Part shown: piece by piece, positions 8,299 through 17,993 of the stretch
Position numbering within the stretch: position 1 is the first letter of the stretch
Layout of the letters: every line of letters starts with the position of its first letter
Origin: Tissierellia bacterium
GTDB taxonomy: Bacteria; Bacillota; Clostridia; Peptostreptococcales; Acidaminobacteraceae
Direction of reading: 5' to 3'
Assembly (NCBI GenBank): GCA_012841045.1
Contig: DUVM01000010.1
Location: 1-34,391 of the forward strand
DNA length: 34,391 nucleotides
Program-made: the position numbers and the translations under genes
The notes under the pieces: model-generated
Told to the model about the DNA's origin: nothing
Databases searched by the model: none
Seen by the model: the letters and a program-made list of their open reading frames with translations, nothing else

Positions 8299-8823
8299 GT
8301 GACCGATTGGATTGATAAAGCAAAGGAAGCAGGCTTTGATGTCGCAGCGCCGCTTGATCCGCAGACATTGACCGCCAGGGAAGATGTGCGTGAGATGTGC
8401 GCCGTCGATAAATGCGGATTCTATAACAAAAACTGGACATGTCCTCCTCACTGCGGAACGCTTGAGGAGTGCCAGCACAAGATGAGAAGCTACCCAAATG
8501 GTGTCCTGCTACAGACCATCGGGCATCGAAGCAAGCCGATTGATTCAAAAGCCTACAGAGAAACGCAGCAGCGCCATATGAAGAACTTCAATGCGTTTAT
8601 TGAGGAGATTCGAAAAGAATATCCTGATGCACTTTGTCTTGGCGCGGGGGGCTGTCAGATCTGCAAGGAATGCACCTTCCCAGAGCCCTGTCGTTTCCCA
8701 AAGAAAGCCACGTCTAGCATGGAAGGCTACGGTCTCTTTGTGACACAAGTCTGTAAGGATGCAGGCCTGCCCTATTACTACGGTCCTAAAACGATCATGT
8801 ACATTGCCTGTGTGTTGTACTGA
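8299..8823 (+). CDS. DUF2284 family predicted metal-binding protein
   Basis: Cys-rich: CAVDKCGFYNKNWTCPPHCGTLEEC and GGCQICKECTFPEPCRFP; GTG start with GAGAGGAA upstream. Confidence 0.85.
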   Translation: MTDWIDKAKEAGFDVAAPLDPQTLTAREDVREMCAVDKCGFYNKNWTCPPHCGTLEECQHKMRSYPNGVLLQTIGHRSKPIDSKAYRETQQRHMKNFNAFIEEIRKEYPDALCLGAGGCQICKECTFPEPCRFPKKATSSMEGYGLFVTQVCKDAGLPYYYGPKTIMYIACVLY

Positions 8824-8844
8824 CGAAAATGCTTACTACCTTTC

Positions 8845-8874
8845 GTGACTCGCTTTAGAGTGGGTCACTTTTTT
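8845..8874 (+). terminator. Terminator after the DUF2284 gene
   Basis: GTGACTCGC-TTTAGA-GTGGGTCAC followed by TTTTTT. Confidence 0.75.
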
Positions 8875-8898
8875 CTTAAACAAGGGGATGGCGAGAAC

Positions 8899-8922
8899 AA
8901 AAAACCGGTGACTTGTCACCGG
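8899..8922 (-). terminator. Terminator of the six-gene minus-strand operon
   Basis: CCGGTGA-CAAG-TCACCGG on the minus strand, followed by TTTTTT. Confidence 0.8.
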
Positions 8923-8943
8923 CTGAGCCTGCACTCTATCTTT

Positions 8944-9624
8944 TCATTCCTCAAGCGTCTGCACGAATCTGTTGAGAAGAGCTGCCGATCTTCTGGCAGC
9001 AATCTCTTCAAACTGATCGTATGAGACGTCCGCTTCGTGATCGGCTTCATCAGAAATCGTACGGACAATTCCAAAAGGAATTTCGTTTCTTGTGGCCACT
9101 TGGGCAATGGCAGCGCCCTCCATCTCCACACAGAGTCCGCCAAATGTCTCTGCCAGATGTTTTTTCAGCTTCAGGTCATTGACGAAGACATCTCCCGTCA
9201 CGATGCGCCCCACATGGACGCTCAGTCCCTGGTCTTTTGCCACTTTTTCCAGTCTTTTAGCCACATCCGCATCTGCTGTAAAGTGGTCTAAAAAAGGTTT
9301 GAACGCCCGCATAATGCGATGATCAAAATCATGCATGGTCGCATCGGTTGCAATCACGGTGTCCATGACATGGATATGCGGTTGAAGACTTCCGGCGATG
9401 CCGGTGTTAATAAGAAGCTCGGGAGCAAAATGATCGATCAATTGCTGTGTGACCATGGCGGCGTTGACTTTTCCCACCCCCGCCTCACAGAGAACAAGTG
9501 TATGACTTCCTTCTTCTACTAGAAAGAATACACTGTCGCCAATTGTCTTTTCTTCTATATGATCTCTGCCCTCTAGTAAATCCAACAGTTCCACTTTCAG
9601 GGCTGCAAGAACACCAATAATCAC
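8944..9624 (-). CDS. mtnN: 5'-methylthioadenosine/S-adenosylhomocysteine nucleosidase
   Basis: IIGVLAALKVEL, LINTGIAGSL, CVEMEGAAIAQVA, VRTISDEAD. Confidence 0.95.
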   Translation of the reverse strand: MIIGVLAALKVELLDLLEGRDHIEEKTIGDSVFFLVEEGSHTLVLCEAGVGKVNAAMVTQQLIDHFAPELLINTGIAGSLQPHIHVMDTVIATDATMHDFDHRIMRAFKPFLDHFTADADVAKRLEKVAKDQGLSVHVGRIVTGDVFVNDLKLKKHLAETFGGLCVEMEGAAIAQVATRNEIPFGIVRTISDEADHEADVSYDQFEEIAARRSAALLNRFVQTLEE

Positions 9625-10076
9625 TGCAAAAACTCCTTATCATATGCGAGAAATCCGAGAATCAAAAGAACGACTCCCACGGTGATAAAACTGTCCGCCA
9701 CGTTAAAAATCGCAAAACGAATCAATCGAAAATCAAAGAAGTCTACCACCGCTCCGTAAAACAGGCGGTCAAATCCATTTCCGATAGCCCCGCCGAGGAT
9801 AAAGGCAAGTCCGAGCCTCGATGGTTTACTGAGCGTCTTGCTGTAACGCACCATGTAGATAATCAGAGCAATGCTGATCGCCACGGAAAAAAGCCCAAGA
9901 AGCGTCGTCTTTCCGCTTAAGATACTAAAAGCCGCCCCGGTGTTCGTGTGATAACTTAAGTGAAACACCCCGTCCCAAAGAGGGACGGAGCCTACAGGGG
10001 CAAGCCACGCCATCGCCGCCATCTTCGTCACTCGATCGAGGAGGATCACAGAAAGAACGATTAATACCTCCATCAT
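9621..10076 (-). CDS. lspA: Lipoprotein signal peptidase (signal peptidase II)
   Basis: Four-TM pattern, LDRVTK, NTGAAFSI, GGAIGNGFDR, VVDFF, FNVADSFITVG. Confidence 0.95.
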   Translation of the reverse strand: MMEVLIVLSVILLDRVTKMAAMAWLAPVGSVPLWDGVFHLSYHTNTGAAFSILSGKTTLLGLFSVAISIALIIYMVRYSKTLSKPSRLGLAFILGGAIGNGFDRLFYGAVVDFFDFRLIRFAIFNVADSFITVGVVLLILGFLAYDKEFLQ

Positions 10077-10714
10077 AACTTCACCTTCTTGGAGTGATAT
10101 CTCAACGCGTAGATCGGATGACCTTCCGCAGTAAATCTCTCTTCATATTCCGTTTGGATATTGTCCTCATAGGCAGGGGACTGAGCAATGTCCAGCGTCA
10201 CATCTTCAAGCATATGCCCTGTCTGTGAGATTTCTTCAATGGAAAAGGCAAACAGTGTCTTTGAGTCGGTTTTTAATTGCACCATCGAATGCTCCTGAAG
10301 CCACCTGTCGTTTCGCTCAAGATATCCTCTGTGTGTCAGTCGGCGCTTTCTATTCTTCTTCTTTGGCCAAGGATCTGAAAAGTTCAGATACAAGCCGCTG
10401 AGTGAGCTTTCTTGAATCACGTCATCTAGGTCTTCGACATTTGCTCGCAGATAGCGCAGATTCGTCTCTCCTTCGACTTTTTCCATCGCCTGAATGAGGA
10501 CAGAGTCGACTCGTTCCACGCCTAAAAAATTCAACTCCGGCTGGCGTCTGGCCATCATCAGGATAAACTCTCCTCTGCCTGTGCCAAATTCCGCTACCAC
10601 CGGTTGTTGATTGCCAAAAATATCAGCGAAGACAAGTGGCTTGGGTTCAAGCAAAAGACCTCCCCGAAACCGCTCCATTCGCTGCTCCAGATTTTTTACT
10701 TTTCTCAGTCGCAT
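10073..10714 (-). CDS. trmB: tRNA (guanine-N7-)-methyltransferase
   Basis: EFGTGRGEFI, LNFSDPWPKKKNRKRRLTH, YEERF. The TGATG overlap with pyrE supports start 10714 rather than 10744. Confidence 0.95.
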   Translation of the reverse strand: MRLRKVKNLEQRMERFRGGLLLEPKPLVFADIFGNQQPVVAEFGTGRGEFILMMARRQPELNFLGVERVDSVLIQAMEKVEGETNLRYLRANVEDLDDVIQESSLSGLYLNFSDPWPKKKNRKRRLTHRGYLERNDRWLQEHSMVQLKTDSKTLFAFSIEEISQTGHMLEDVTLDIAQSPAYEDNIQTEYEERFTAEGHPIYALRYHSKKVKL

Positions 10715-11337
10715 CAGGTAAACATCCTTGGGTTCTGTGACCACTGGGACAGAAGCAGGGCGTCCTCATCGGAGACAAGGCCTCTTTCCTGAGCAAGCGT
10801 CAGCACTTCGGCATAATCGGTCAGAGACCAGACGGGAATGCCTTCTCGCTCAAAAGCCTCCGTGGCCTCCGAAAACCCATAAGTAAATATGCTTAGCACG
10901 CAGACGACCTCAGCGCCTGCTACTTGCAACGCCTTGGCAGCCTTCAGTGAACTTCCGCCGGTGCTGATCAAGTCTTCTACCAATACGACTCGATCGCCCT
11001 TAATAACAATGCCTTCGATCTGTTCGCCTTTTCCGTGGTCTTTTGCCCCGGAACGGACATAGGCCATGGGAAGGTCGAGTTTCTGCGAGAGATAGGCTGC
11101 ATGGGCAATCCCCGCTGTCGCCGTTCCCACAATGGCGTCGACGTCTCCCAAGTCCTTTACCTTCTCGGCAAAAGCTTCTGCTATGGCATCGCGTACGACT
11201 GGAAAACTCATCGTCAGGCGATTGTCACAGTAGATAGGCGAGCGGATACCGCTGGCCCAAGTAAATAAATTGTCCTTGTCACGGATGATCAGCGCGCCGA
11301 TATCAAGGAGATGCTGGGCGATCTTTCTGTAAGTCAT
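10714..11337 (-). CDS. pyrE: Orotate phosphoribosyltransferase
   Basis: FTWASGIRSPIYCDNR, VGTATAGIAHA, PRPP motif VVLVEDLISTGGSS; RBS GGGAGG before ATG. Confidence 0.95.
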   Translation of the reverse strand: MTYRKIAQHLLDIGALIIRDKDNLFTWASGIRSPIYCDNRLTMSFPVVRDAIAEAFAEKVKDLGDVDAIVGTATAGIAHAAYLSQKLDLPMAYVRSGAKDHGKGEQIEGIVIKGDRVVLVEDLISTGGSSLKAAKALQVAGAEVVCVLSIFTYGFSEATEAFEREGIPVWSLTDYAEVLTLAQERGLVSDEDALLLSQWSQNPRMFT

Positions 11338-12685
11338 TTAGTCCTCCCAATTTGTAGTGTCCGTCAGGATTCCAGAGCATGTACTCATAGATGCCAAGGT
11401 CGTGAAGCGCTCTCACCTGTTCAGCCACCTCTTCTTCATTAAAGTCAATGAAAGCATCATATGCTTGAAGCCAAGGTCTGATAAGTCCCGGCGTCTGGAT
11501 GTTCGCATTTCTTTCAAGCGCATACTCCGTAGAGCGTTTAATCACCTCATAAGGTTCCCTCCACGGTCTGTCTAAACCCAAGTTTCCTGAGGTGTATAGG
11601 CTTGGATAGAGCATCGGACAGATGATGTCACTGACGGCACTCATCGCCTCCCAGTGTTGTCCAATGCCCTCGTCTGTAATCGAGACAGCGGACCAGCCAA
11701 ATATATCAGAACCTATCAACGCATTTCTGTCATTGAGATTATTCTGTGCGTACATGATGAATTTTTGAATCGCTGTCACTCTGTTCTCCTCTTCCGGACT
11801 TCTGAGATCTATGACGGTGCCGTAAGATACGGGAAAGCGAACATAGTCGTATTGAATCTCATCAAAGCCGTATGCCAGCGCTTCATTGCTAAGTTTTACG
11901 ATGTACTGCCACATCTGTCGGCTATGGGGAGATACCCAGTACCCTTCGTCGGAGTAAAAAAGATCCCCCGAGCTGTCGACCACTGACTGATCCGGGTATT
12001 GTGAGGCGTACTGGTTGGACTTAAAGACAACGATGCGGGCGATCAAGCGAAGCCCGCGCTCCTTGAACTTTGCGATGAATTCCTCTGGGTTATCAAGTAG
12101 AGGGTAGGAAGCGTCCGGGAGCGTCTCATCCACAGCTTTTGACGGAAAGAGAATTTGATCATAGTCATCCTTATAATCGATCACGACCGTATTGATGACG
12201 GATCCTTCTAGACGGTCTAGGAACACATCGACATTTTTCAGTTGCAAACCCGGCATATAGACTGCCCGCACAGGGACGTATTCTCGATAAGGTCTGTTTT
12301 TTTCCGCATACATCCCATATTCTACCCCTTCGTATTCATTGCTGATATACGAAGAAAAACTCTTACTTAAATACGAGCGGTCGACATAGCCTTGATTTCC
12401 GGCATAATCCTCTACAAAAGAGCGCTGCACACCTTTTCGCACAAGAAAAACTCTTTCCTGAAAAAAGAGTGGGCGAATCACTTCTCCCGATTCATCGATC
12501 AGTTTTGCATCTTCTCCCTGAATAAAGAAATAATCTTTCGGAAGCTCATCAATTTGCACCTCGATGGTCTCCGGTGCAGATGCCTTAGCGGAAGAAATTG
12601 GCAGGGCTTTTTCCGACTGAGCGCCTAAGCAACCCGTCAGAAAAAGAACCCCTGCCATGATGATCCATAGACAGCGCCTTCGCAT
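11303..12685 (-). CDS. Lipoprotein, putative glycoside hydrolase (DUF4015 family)
   Basis: Lipobox LFLTGC; SH3-like N-terminal region; VNTVVIDYKDD, FGFDEIQYDYVRFP-like YGFDEIQYDYVRFP, LWNPDGHYKLGGL. The start at 12685 (MRRRCLWIIM) is preferred over the ORF-track start. Confidence 0.85.
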   Translation of the reverse strand: MRRRCLWIIMAGVLFLTGCLGAQSEKALPISSAKASAPETIEVQIDELPKDYFFIQGEDAKLIDESGEVIRPLFFQERVFLVRKGVQRSFVEDYAGNQGYVDRSYLSKSFSSYISNEYEGVEYGMYAEKNRPYREYVPVRAVYMPGLQLKNVDVFLDRLEGSVINTVVIDYKDDYDQILFPSKAVDETLPDASYPLLDNPEEFIAKFKERGLRLIARIVVFKSNQYASQYPDQSVVDSSGDLFYSDEGYWVSPHSRQMWQYIVKLSNEALAYGFDEIQYDYVRFPVSYGTVIDLRSPEEENRVTAIQKFIMYAQNNLNDRNALIGSDIFGWSAVSITDEGIGQHWEAMSAVSDIICPMLYPSLYTSGNLGLDRPWREPYEVIKRSTEYALERNANIQTPGLIRPWLQAYDAFIDFNEEEVAEQVRALHDLGIYEYMLWNPDGHYKLGGLNDLQKDRPASP

Positions 12686-12687
12686 AA

Positions 12688-13569
12688 TTATTCCGATACG
12701 TACTTTCCTGCAAGTATATAGTTCGACGGGACATCTGCCTGGGCATCCATGAGCCAGTGCCCACGAAAGCCCATCCCATGCATGGCGAGTTGGAAGAAAT
12801 ACATGGCGATTCCGCCTTCCAGATGGTCGGCAAGTTGCTCGACTTCTCCCATCTGTTGCACCGCCATGACAATGTCGTTGTCCTGGAGAATAAATCTCCA
12901 CGGGCGGCGATTTCCCCAAGAAGGAGCATATTTCATATAATGATAGATTTCAAGATAGCCTCTTCGCACCAACTCGTCTGAATCTGCGACCTTGCCCCAG
13001 TTATCCGTATAGACGACCGGACCTGCGGGTTGACGCGTGTCTTTTTCATACTCAAAGCTGAAATCAGCATACCCTTTTTCTGAATAGGGCGATTTCGACG
13101 CTTTGATGCCGCTGAAGAGTTTTTCAAAGAACTTGTCTTCTCTCGGGTAGCCAAGGGCAATCAGCGCAACCACTTCTTTCTCCGATTCAAGCTGCAGTTT
13201 TTCTTTCACCGCATCCGAGGAGTCGACACTCACCCAGCACGTTCCGATGCCTTCGTTCATCAGACGAAGAATCAAGCTCTGTCCGATAAACCCTGCCTCG
13301 CGATAGCCCACGCCATCTGGACGGCTCAAAATGATCAGATAATGAGGAGCTTGGATCATGCGGCCGTGATAGCCTGCTACGCCCACCAGGAGCTCAGCGA
13401 TCTGTTCTCCATCTTCTAGAAAGAGCAGCTCCACATTTCCATCGTCTTCTAGTGGATATGGACGCTCCAGAAGAGAAAGGATCAGCTGGTGGTCTTCTCT
13501 GCTGAGTTTCTTATTCTGGTATTCGCGAACTGATTTTATCTTTTCCATTAATTCTATCTTATTCATCAT
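12688..13569 (-). CDS. Nitroreductase family protein (two-lobed, about 290 aa)
   Basis: KIKSVREYQNKKLSRED, GQSLILRLMNEGIGTCWV, APSWGNRRPWRFIL; RBS AAGGAGG before ATG. Confidence 0.8.
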   Translation of the reverse strand: MMNKIELMEKIKSVREYQNKKLSREDHQLILSLLERPYPLEDDGNVELLFLEDGEQIAELLVGVAGYHGRMIQAPHYLIILSRPDGVGYREAGFIGQSLILRLMNEGIGTCWVSVDSSDAVKEKLQLESEKEVVALIALGYPREDKFFEKLFSGIKASKSPYSEKGYADFSFEYEKDTRQPAGPVVYTDNWGKVADSDELVRRGYLEIYHYMKYAPSWGNRRPWRFILQDNDIVMAVQQMGEVEQLADHLEGGIAMYFFQLAMHGMGFRGHWLMDAQADVPSNYILAGKYVSE

Positions 13570-13583
13570 GCACCTCCTTTTTC

Positions 13584-13612
13584 ATTATATGCGAAGGATA
13601 AGTCCAATACAA
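13584..13612 (-). promoter_or_regulatory. Sigma-A promoter of the six-gene operon: TTGTAT-17-TATAAT (minus)
   Basis: Hexamers read on the minus strand just upstream of the nitroreductase RBS. Confidence 0.75.
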
Positions 13613-13701
13613 GAAAGGATACCTTAATTATAGACGGGATTGCTTCTGAAAAGTCTCACATATTCCCCCAATAAATGGTACACTCATTAATGGAGGTTTT
13701 T

Positions 13702-15015
13702 ATGACGATTACAGCCTACGGTGCCGCCAATGAAGTCACCGGATCTCAATATTTAGTTGAATCAGACGGGGTGAAGTTCCTCGTCGACCTTGGCCTTTTC
13801 CAGGGAAATGTCCGTCTGGAGATGAAGAACAGAGAGCCTCTGCCCTATCATCCTTCCGATCTGGACTTTGTGTTGTTGACACATGCACATATCGATCACT
13901 CCGGCCGCCTGCCCCTACTAAAAGACTTCAGTGGCCGGGTGTATATGACCCATGACACGTTTCGCTTAGTTGAACCGCTTCTGCGAGACAGTGCCTCGAT
14001 CCAGGAGAAAAGTTCCTCTCCTCTCTACTCTGCAGCAGATGTCGAGCATCTGCTCTCCCGTGTCGTGCTCGTGCCCTTTCATCAAGAGCAGCAGGACTCC
14101 GGTATTCGCTTTCGTTTTTTGCCTAACGGTCATCTGATGGGCAGTGCTTTTTTGCATGTGGAGACGCCCTCTAAGAGCCTTGTCTTCAGCGGAGACTTAG
14201 GGCGCTATGACTCCATGCTATATCCTGATCCCACGCCGATGCCTGCCTGTGATGTTTTGGTCAGCGAGACCACCTACGCGACGACCACGCATCGACCGGT
14301 CAAGGAAGCCTTTGAAGAACTCTTCGACCTGATTCAGCGCTGCTTCGAGCACGATCGCACCGTCTTGATCCCCGCATTTGCCGTCGGGAGAACGTCCGAG
14401 ATTCTCTACGGGCTTCATCTGCTCGCCAGAGAGCAGAAGAAACTCAACGAATTTTACCGCATCCCCATTTACGTCGATTCTCCTCTTGGCATCACAGGAA
14501 GAGAGCTGTACCTGCGCGGTTATGAGACAATGAATGCGACGTTTGACCCGCAGCTTCTTGAGATGCCCAATCTCACCATTGTCTCGGGCAAAGAGAGTTA
14601 CGCTCTTGACCGTGATCCTGCCCCCAAAGTAATCATCTCTTCTAGCGGGATGGTGCAAGGAGGACACATTATCCACCATATGCGTGCCTATTTAGCGCAG
14701 AGAAATGCCACCATTATCTTTGTCGGCTATCAAGGAGAAGAGACCAACGGCCGAAAGATTCAAAATAAAGAAGATCCCATCATCCTCGATAGAGAACGGC
14801 TCAAGATTCGTGCAAAAGTCTTCACGATTGACGGCTTTTCCGGTCATGCCGACAGAGAAGATCTCCGCCTTTGGATGGAGAGTTCTCCTCGTATCGGAGA
14901 AGTCTTCCTCACGCACGGTGAAGAAGATACCATTGCCAATTACTATGATGAACTGCGCAGCAGGGGAATGAACGTGCGCGTATTGCAGGAAGCCATTCCT
15001 GCCGAGATCCAATGA
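13702..15015 (+). CDS. MBL-fold beta-CASP metallo-hydrolase with C-terminal RMMBL (RNA specificity) domain
   Basis: LTHAHIDHSGRLP, FSGDLGRYD, SSSGMVQGGHIIHH, FSGHADREDL, LTHGE; TGGAGG RBS before ATG 13702. Confidence 0.92.
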   Translation: MTITAYGAANEVTGSQYLVESDGVKFLVDLGLFQGNVRLEMKNREPLPYHPSDLDFVLLTHAHIDHSGRLPLLKDFSGRVYMTHDTFRLVEPLLRDSASIQEKSSSPLYSAADVEHLLSRVVLVPFHQEQQDSGIRFRFLPNGHLMGSAFLHVETPSKSLVFSGDLGRYDSMLYPDPTPMPACDVLVSETTYATTTHRPVKEAFEELFDLIQRCFEHDRTVLIPAFAVGRTSEILYGLHLLAREQKKLNEFYRIPIYVDSPLGITGRELYLRGYETMNATFDPQLLEMPNLTIVSGKESYALDRDPAPKVIISSSGMVQGGHIIHHMRAYLAQRNATIIFVGYQGEETNGRKIQNKEDPIILDRERLKIRAKVFTIDGFSGHADREDLRLWMESSPRIGEVFLTHGEEDTIANYYDELRSRGMNVRVLQEAIPAEIQ

Positions 15016-16379
15016 CCGGCGACGAACGAACAAGGGCTCTCGGCAGCGAAGACATCACCTCCCTGCTTTTTCGCCTCACCCTGCCGGCGTTTTTTGGGAT
15101 GTTTGTCAACGCACTCTATAATCTTGTGGATACCCTATTTGTAGGAAATGTTGTCGGTCACGTTGCGATCGGCTCTCTTTCGATTGTCAATCCCATTCAG
15201 CTCATTATTGTTGCCACAAGCTTAATGGTGGCTGTCGGGACCGCATCTTCGATTTCAAGAAATCTCGGTGCGGGCAAGATGGAGCGCGCCAGAGCATATT
15301 TCCGCACCAGTTACGGCTTAAACCTTATCCTCGGCTTCGCGATCATCGTCCTCGGACTGATTTTTAGTGAGCCGATCATCGATCTCTTTGGGGCTACAGC
15401 AGAGATGCGAGAGATGGCGCTCAGCTACATTCGCATTGTGCTTTTTGCCGCACCGGCGCAGATGATCGTCATGAATACGCATCACATTTTACGAGGAGAG
15501 GGAAAGTCTCTTCAATCCATGATCGGTCTGATGATCGGCGCCTTTACTAACATTTTCCTCGACGCGGTGTTCATTGTGTATTTTCGATGGGGTGTGGAAG
15601 GAGCCGCCATTGCTACCGTCGCCAGCCAGTACATCTCCATGCTGTACATGGGGTGGATCTATTACACAGGAAGAAGCTCGATCGGAGAATATCCGCATCG
15701 ACTCAATCTCAACATCGAACTCGTAAAAGACATCTTCAGCATTGGACTCCCGACATTTCTGCGAAACGGCACGGCTTCCATTATCGCTGTCTTTGTCAAT
15801 ATCTCTCTGGCCATGTACGGAGGAGATATGGCCATCAGTGCCTACGGCACAGTGAACCGCCTCATTTTCTTTGTCACTCTGCCGGCGATCAGCCTTGTCC
15901 AAGGTATGCAACCTATCGCAGGATACAATTACGGCGCCGGCAATCTCCGACGCCTGATCGAGGTGGTAAAAAGTGCTCTGACCTGGGACACCCTTCTTTT
16001 GACCTTTTCCACCGCACTGCTGTTTCTCTTTAACAGTTCCATCATCTCGCTATTTAGCCGAGAACCGGCCTTTATTGAGAAGACGAGAGAAGCGTCTTGG
16101 GTCCTCTTCTCCATGGTGCCGCTTTTAGGCCTTCAGTTTATCAGCAGCTCCTTCTTTCAGTCGCTTGGCGAACCTCGCCCTGCCCTGATCATCACCCTGA
16201 TACATAGGGTACTGGTCTTTCCTCCGCTGCTATGGCTTCTTCCCAAGACGGGACTGGGCCTTCTGGGTGTCTACCTTGCCTTTCCCATCTCCGATGTCAT
16301 CTCCAGCCTCATCGGCGGCCTTCTCTTAAAGAAAAAAATCTCGGAGCTTCGTGAGGAGATCGCCTTGTCAGAGAATTAG
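15012..16379 (+). CDS. MATE family efflux transporter
   Basis: About 12 TM segments; LTLPAFFGMFVNALYNLVDTLFVG, IQLIIVATSLMVAVGTASSISRNLGAG, GMQPIAGYNYGA. Confidence 0.93.
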   Translation: MTGDERTRALGSEDITSLLFRLTLPAFFGMFVNALYNLVDTLFVGNVVGHVAIGSLSIVNPIQLIIVATSLMVAVGTASSISRNLGAGKMERARAYFRTSYGLNLILGFAIIVLGLIFSEPIIDLFGATAEMREMALSYIRIVLFAAPAQMIVMNTHHILRGEGKSLQSMIGLMIGAFTNIFLDAVFIVYFRWGVEGAAIATVASQYISMLYMGWIYYTGRSSIGEYPHRLNLNIELVKDIFSIGLPTFLRNGTASIIAVFVNISLAMYGGDMAISAYGTVNRLIFFVTLPAISLVQGMQPIAGYNYGAGNLRRLIEVVKSALTWDTLLLTFSTALLFLFNSSIISLFSREPAFIEKTREASWVLFSMVPLLGLQFISSSFFQSLGEPRPALIITLIHRVLVFPPLLWLLPKTGLGLLGVYLAFPISDVISSLIGGLLLKKKISELREEIALSEN

Positions 16380-17168
16380 CTTTTTGGCGTCTTTAATAGG
16401 ATGCCCCAACAAAAGCGAGCCATTTTTCGCAAAACTCATCGGATCTCCGGTGACAAGAAATTCTACCTTTCCCCCTCCTTCCACGCGAAGGAGGTTTTCT
16501 TTTTCAAGATAATCCGATGCTTCTTTCACTAAAGCATACGCAGGATCAATCAATTTCACCTCGGGAAGCAGCTCGACAATCAGATGCGAAAGTCCTGGAA
16601 AATGCGTACAACCTAGAATCAGTTTTGCCGGGGGATCATCAAGAAGTGGAGTCAGATCCTCTCGGATGACTGCGCGCGCATGATCAGAGTCGACATCGCC
16701 TTCTTCTACCAGCGTCACCAGGCGTTGCGTCGCAAGTGGGGTCACTTGCGCCGTCTCGCCTAAGGAGCGGATCATGTCCGAATACGCATGCGATCGAATG
16801 GTCGCATCTGTTGCGATCACGCCGATGCTCTCTCCCTTGCTCTCCACTGCCGCACGAGCTCCGGCCCCTATCACTCCTATGACAGGAATGTCTCCCATCA
16901 CCTCCTGCACCGCTTTGAGCGAGTAAACTGTGGCCGTATTGCAGGCGATGATCACGAGCTTGACGCCTACCTTCTTAAAATGTTCCGCTATGTTTCTTCC
17001 AAACCCTTCAATTTCCTCCGCTGTCTTCTTGCCGTAGGGAAAATGCACTGTATCGGCAAGATACACCACGTCTTCGTGGGGAAGTTCTTCTAAGAAGACG
17101 CGAAGAATACTCAGGCCCCCCACGCCGGAGTCAAACATACCTATCGGTCTTTCTTTCATAGTTCTCAT
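16368..17168 (-). CDS. murI: Glutamate racemase
   Basis: IGMFDSGVGGLSILR, VIACNTATVYSL, LGCTHFPGL; AAAGGA RBS before ATG 17168. Confidence 0.95.
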   Translation of the reverse strand: MRTMKERPIGMFDSGVGGLSILRVFLEELPHEDVVYLADTVHFPYGKKTAEEIEGFGRNIAEHFKKVGVKLVIIACNTATVYSLKAVQEVMGDIPVIGVIGAGARAAVESKGESIGVIATDATIRSHAYSDMIRSLGETAQVTPLATQRLVTLVEEGDVDSDHARAVIREDLTPLLDDPPAKLILGCTHFPGLSHLIVELLPEVKLIDPAYALVKEASDYLEKENLLRVEGGGKVEFLVTGDPMSFAKNGSLLLGHPIKDAKKLIL

Positions 17169-17214
17169 GTCTAAGTCCTTTCTAGAATTCATAAGGCAAA
17201 GAGTCTTGTGTCTT

Positions 17215-17850
17215 TCATGGAATGCCAATATACCAAGAGGCGCGGATATCGACGTCGATGACTTTTACCTCTGAAAAACAAGAGGAAAACGCCAGCGATT
17301 CTGTCTTCACTTTCTTGCAGTCCTTCATCTCTTTTTTCGCCACCTTGATAAAGCGAAAATAATCTCCCCGCTCCAGCCATTCCACAAACGAAGTAATCAA
17401 CGAGCGGTTCTCATTATAGTCGTGAATGATGACGAGATGGCGACTCACTCTGCTCATCTCCGCATACATGTGCTTTCGCTCGTCAGCGCGCAATCCATGA
17501 GCGACATAGGAGGCAAACGACACGTCAAACGACTTATCTTCAAACGGCAGTCTTTCCAAAGCATTGGCGCGAAGAAAGCGAACATGTTTATTCTCTTTTT
17601 GTCTGTCGGCCACTTTTAGCATCCCTGTAGAGGACTCTACACCCGTCACATGAAGTCCATGTTCGCTGAGAACGGAAGCCAAAGCGCCTGTGCCACTGCC
17701 TACATCCAACACCGTATGATATTTCGTTGGATCAAATACGTCTTTTACCTTCTCCAGAATCTTTGCATAATGTCTTCTTTGAAAGGAATAAAAAAGTCCG
17801 TAGACAGGCGAGATCAGATTGAACAGCAGATCGCTTCGATTTAGCTTCAT
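17215..17850 (-). CDS. Class I SAM-dependent methyltransferase
   Basis: VLDVGSGTGALASVLSEHGLHVTGVESSTGML; GGAGGAAGAA RBS before ATG 17850. Confidence 0.85.
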   Translation of the reverse strand: MKLNRSDLLFNLISPVYGLFYSFQRRHYAKILEKVKDVFDPTKYHTVLDVGSGTGALASVLSEHGLHVTGVESSTGMLKVADRQKENKHVRFLRANALERLPFEDKSFDVSFASYVAHGLRADERKHMYAEMSRVSRHLVIIHDYNENRSLITSFVEWLERGDYFRFIKVAKKEMKDCKKVKTESLAFSSCFSEVKVIDVDIRASWYIGIP

Positions 17851-17951
17851 TTCTTCCTCCGACTGATGAAAGACACTCATCTCCACTTGATCCATTGGGC
17901 GATTAATTCAGTTATACCCTTAATTTTTCCTCAACTGATACCTATCACCGG

Positions 17952-17980
17952 TTGAATTTTTCACAGTGATGAAGTAGAAT
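17952..17980 (+). promoter_or_regulatory. Sigma-A promoter of the persulfide operon: TTGAAT-17-TAGAAT
   Basis: Hexamers read directly; about 40 nt upstream of ATG 18022. Confidence 0.7.
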
Positions 17981-17993
17981 AAGGGCAACAAGA

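Noticed and set aside
16368-16379. 12-nt convergent overlap between the MATE gene and murI
   Set aside because: Real overlap, but tail-to-tail overlaps of this size are ordinary in compact genomes.
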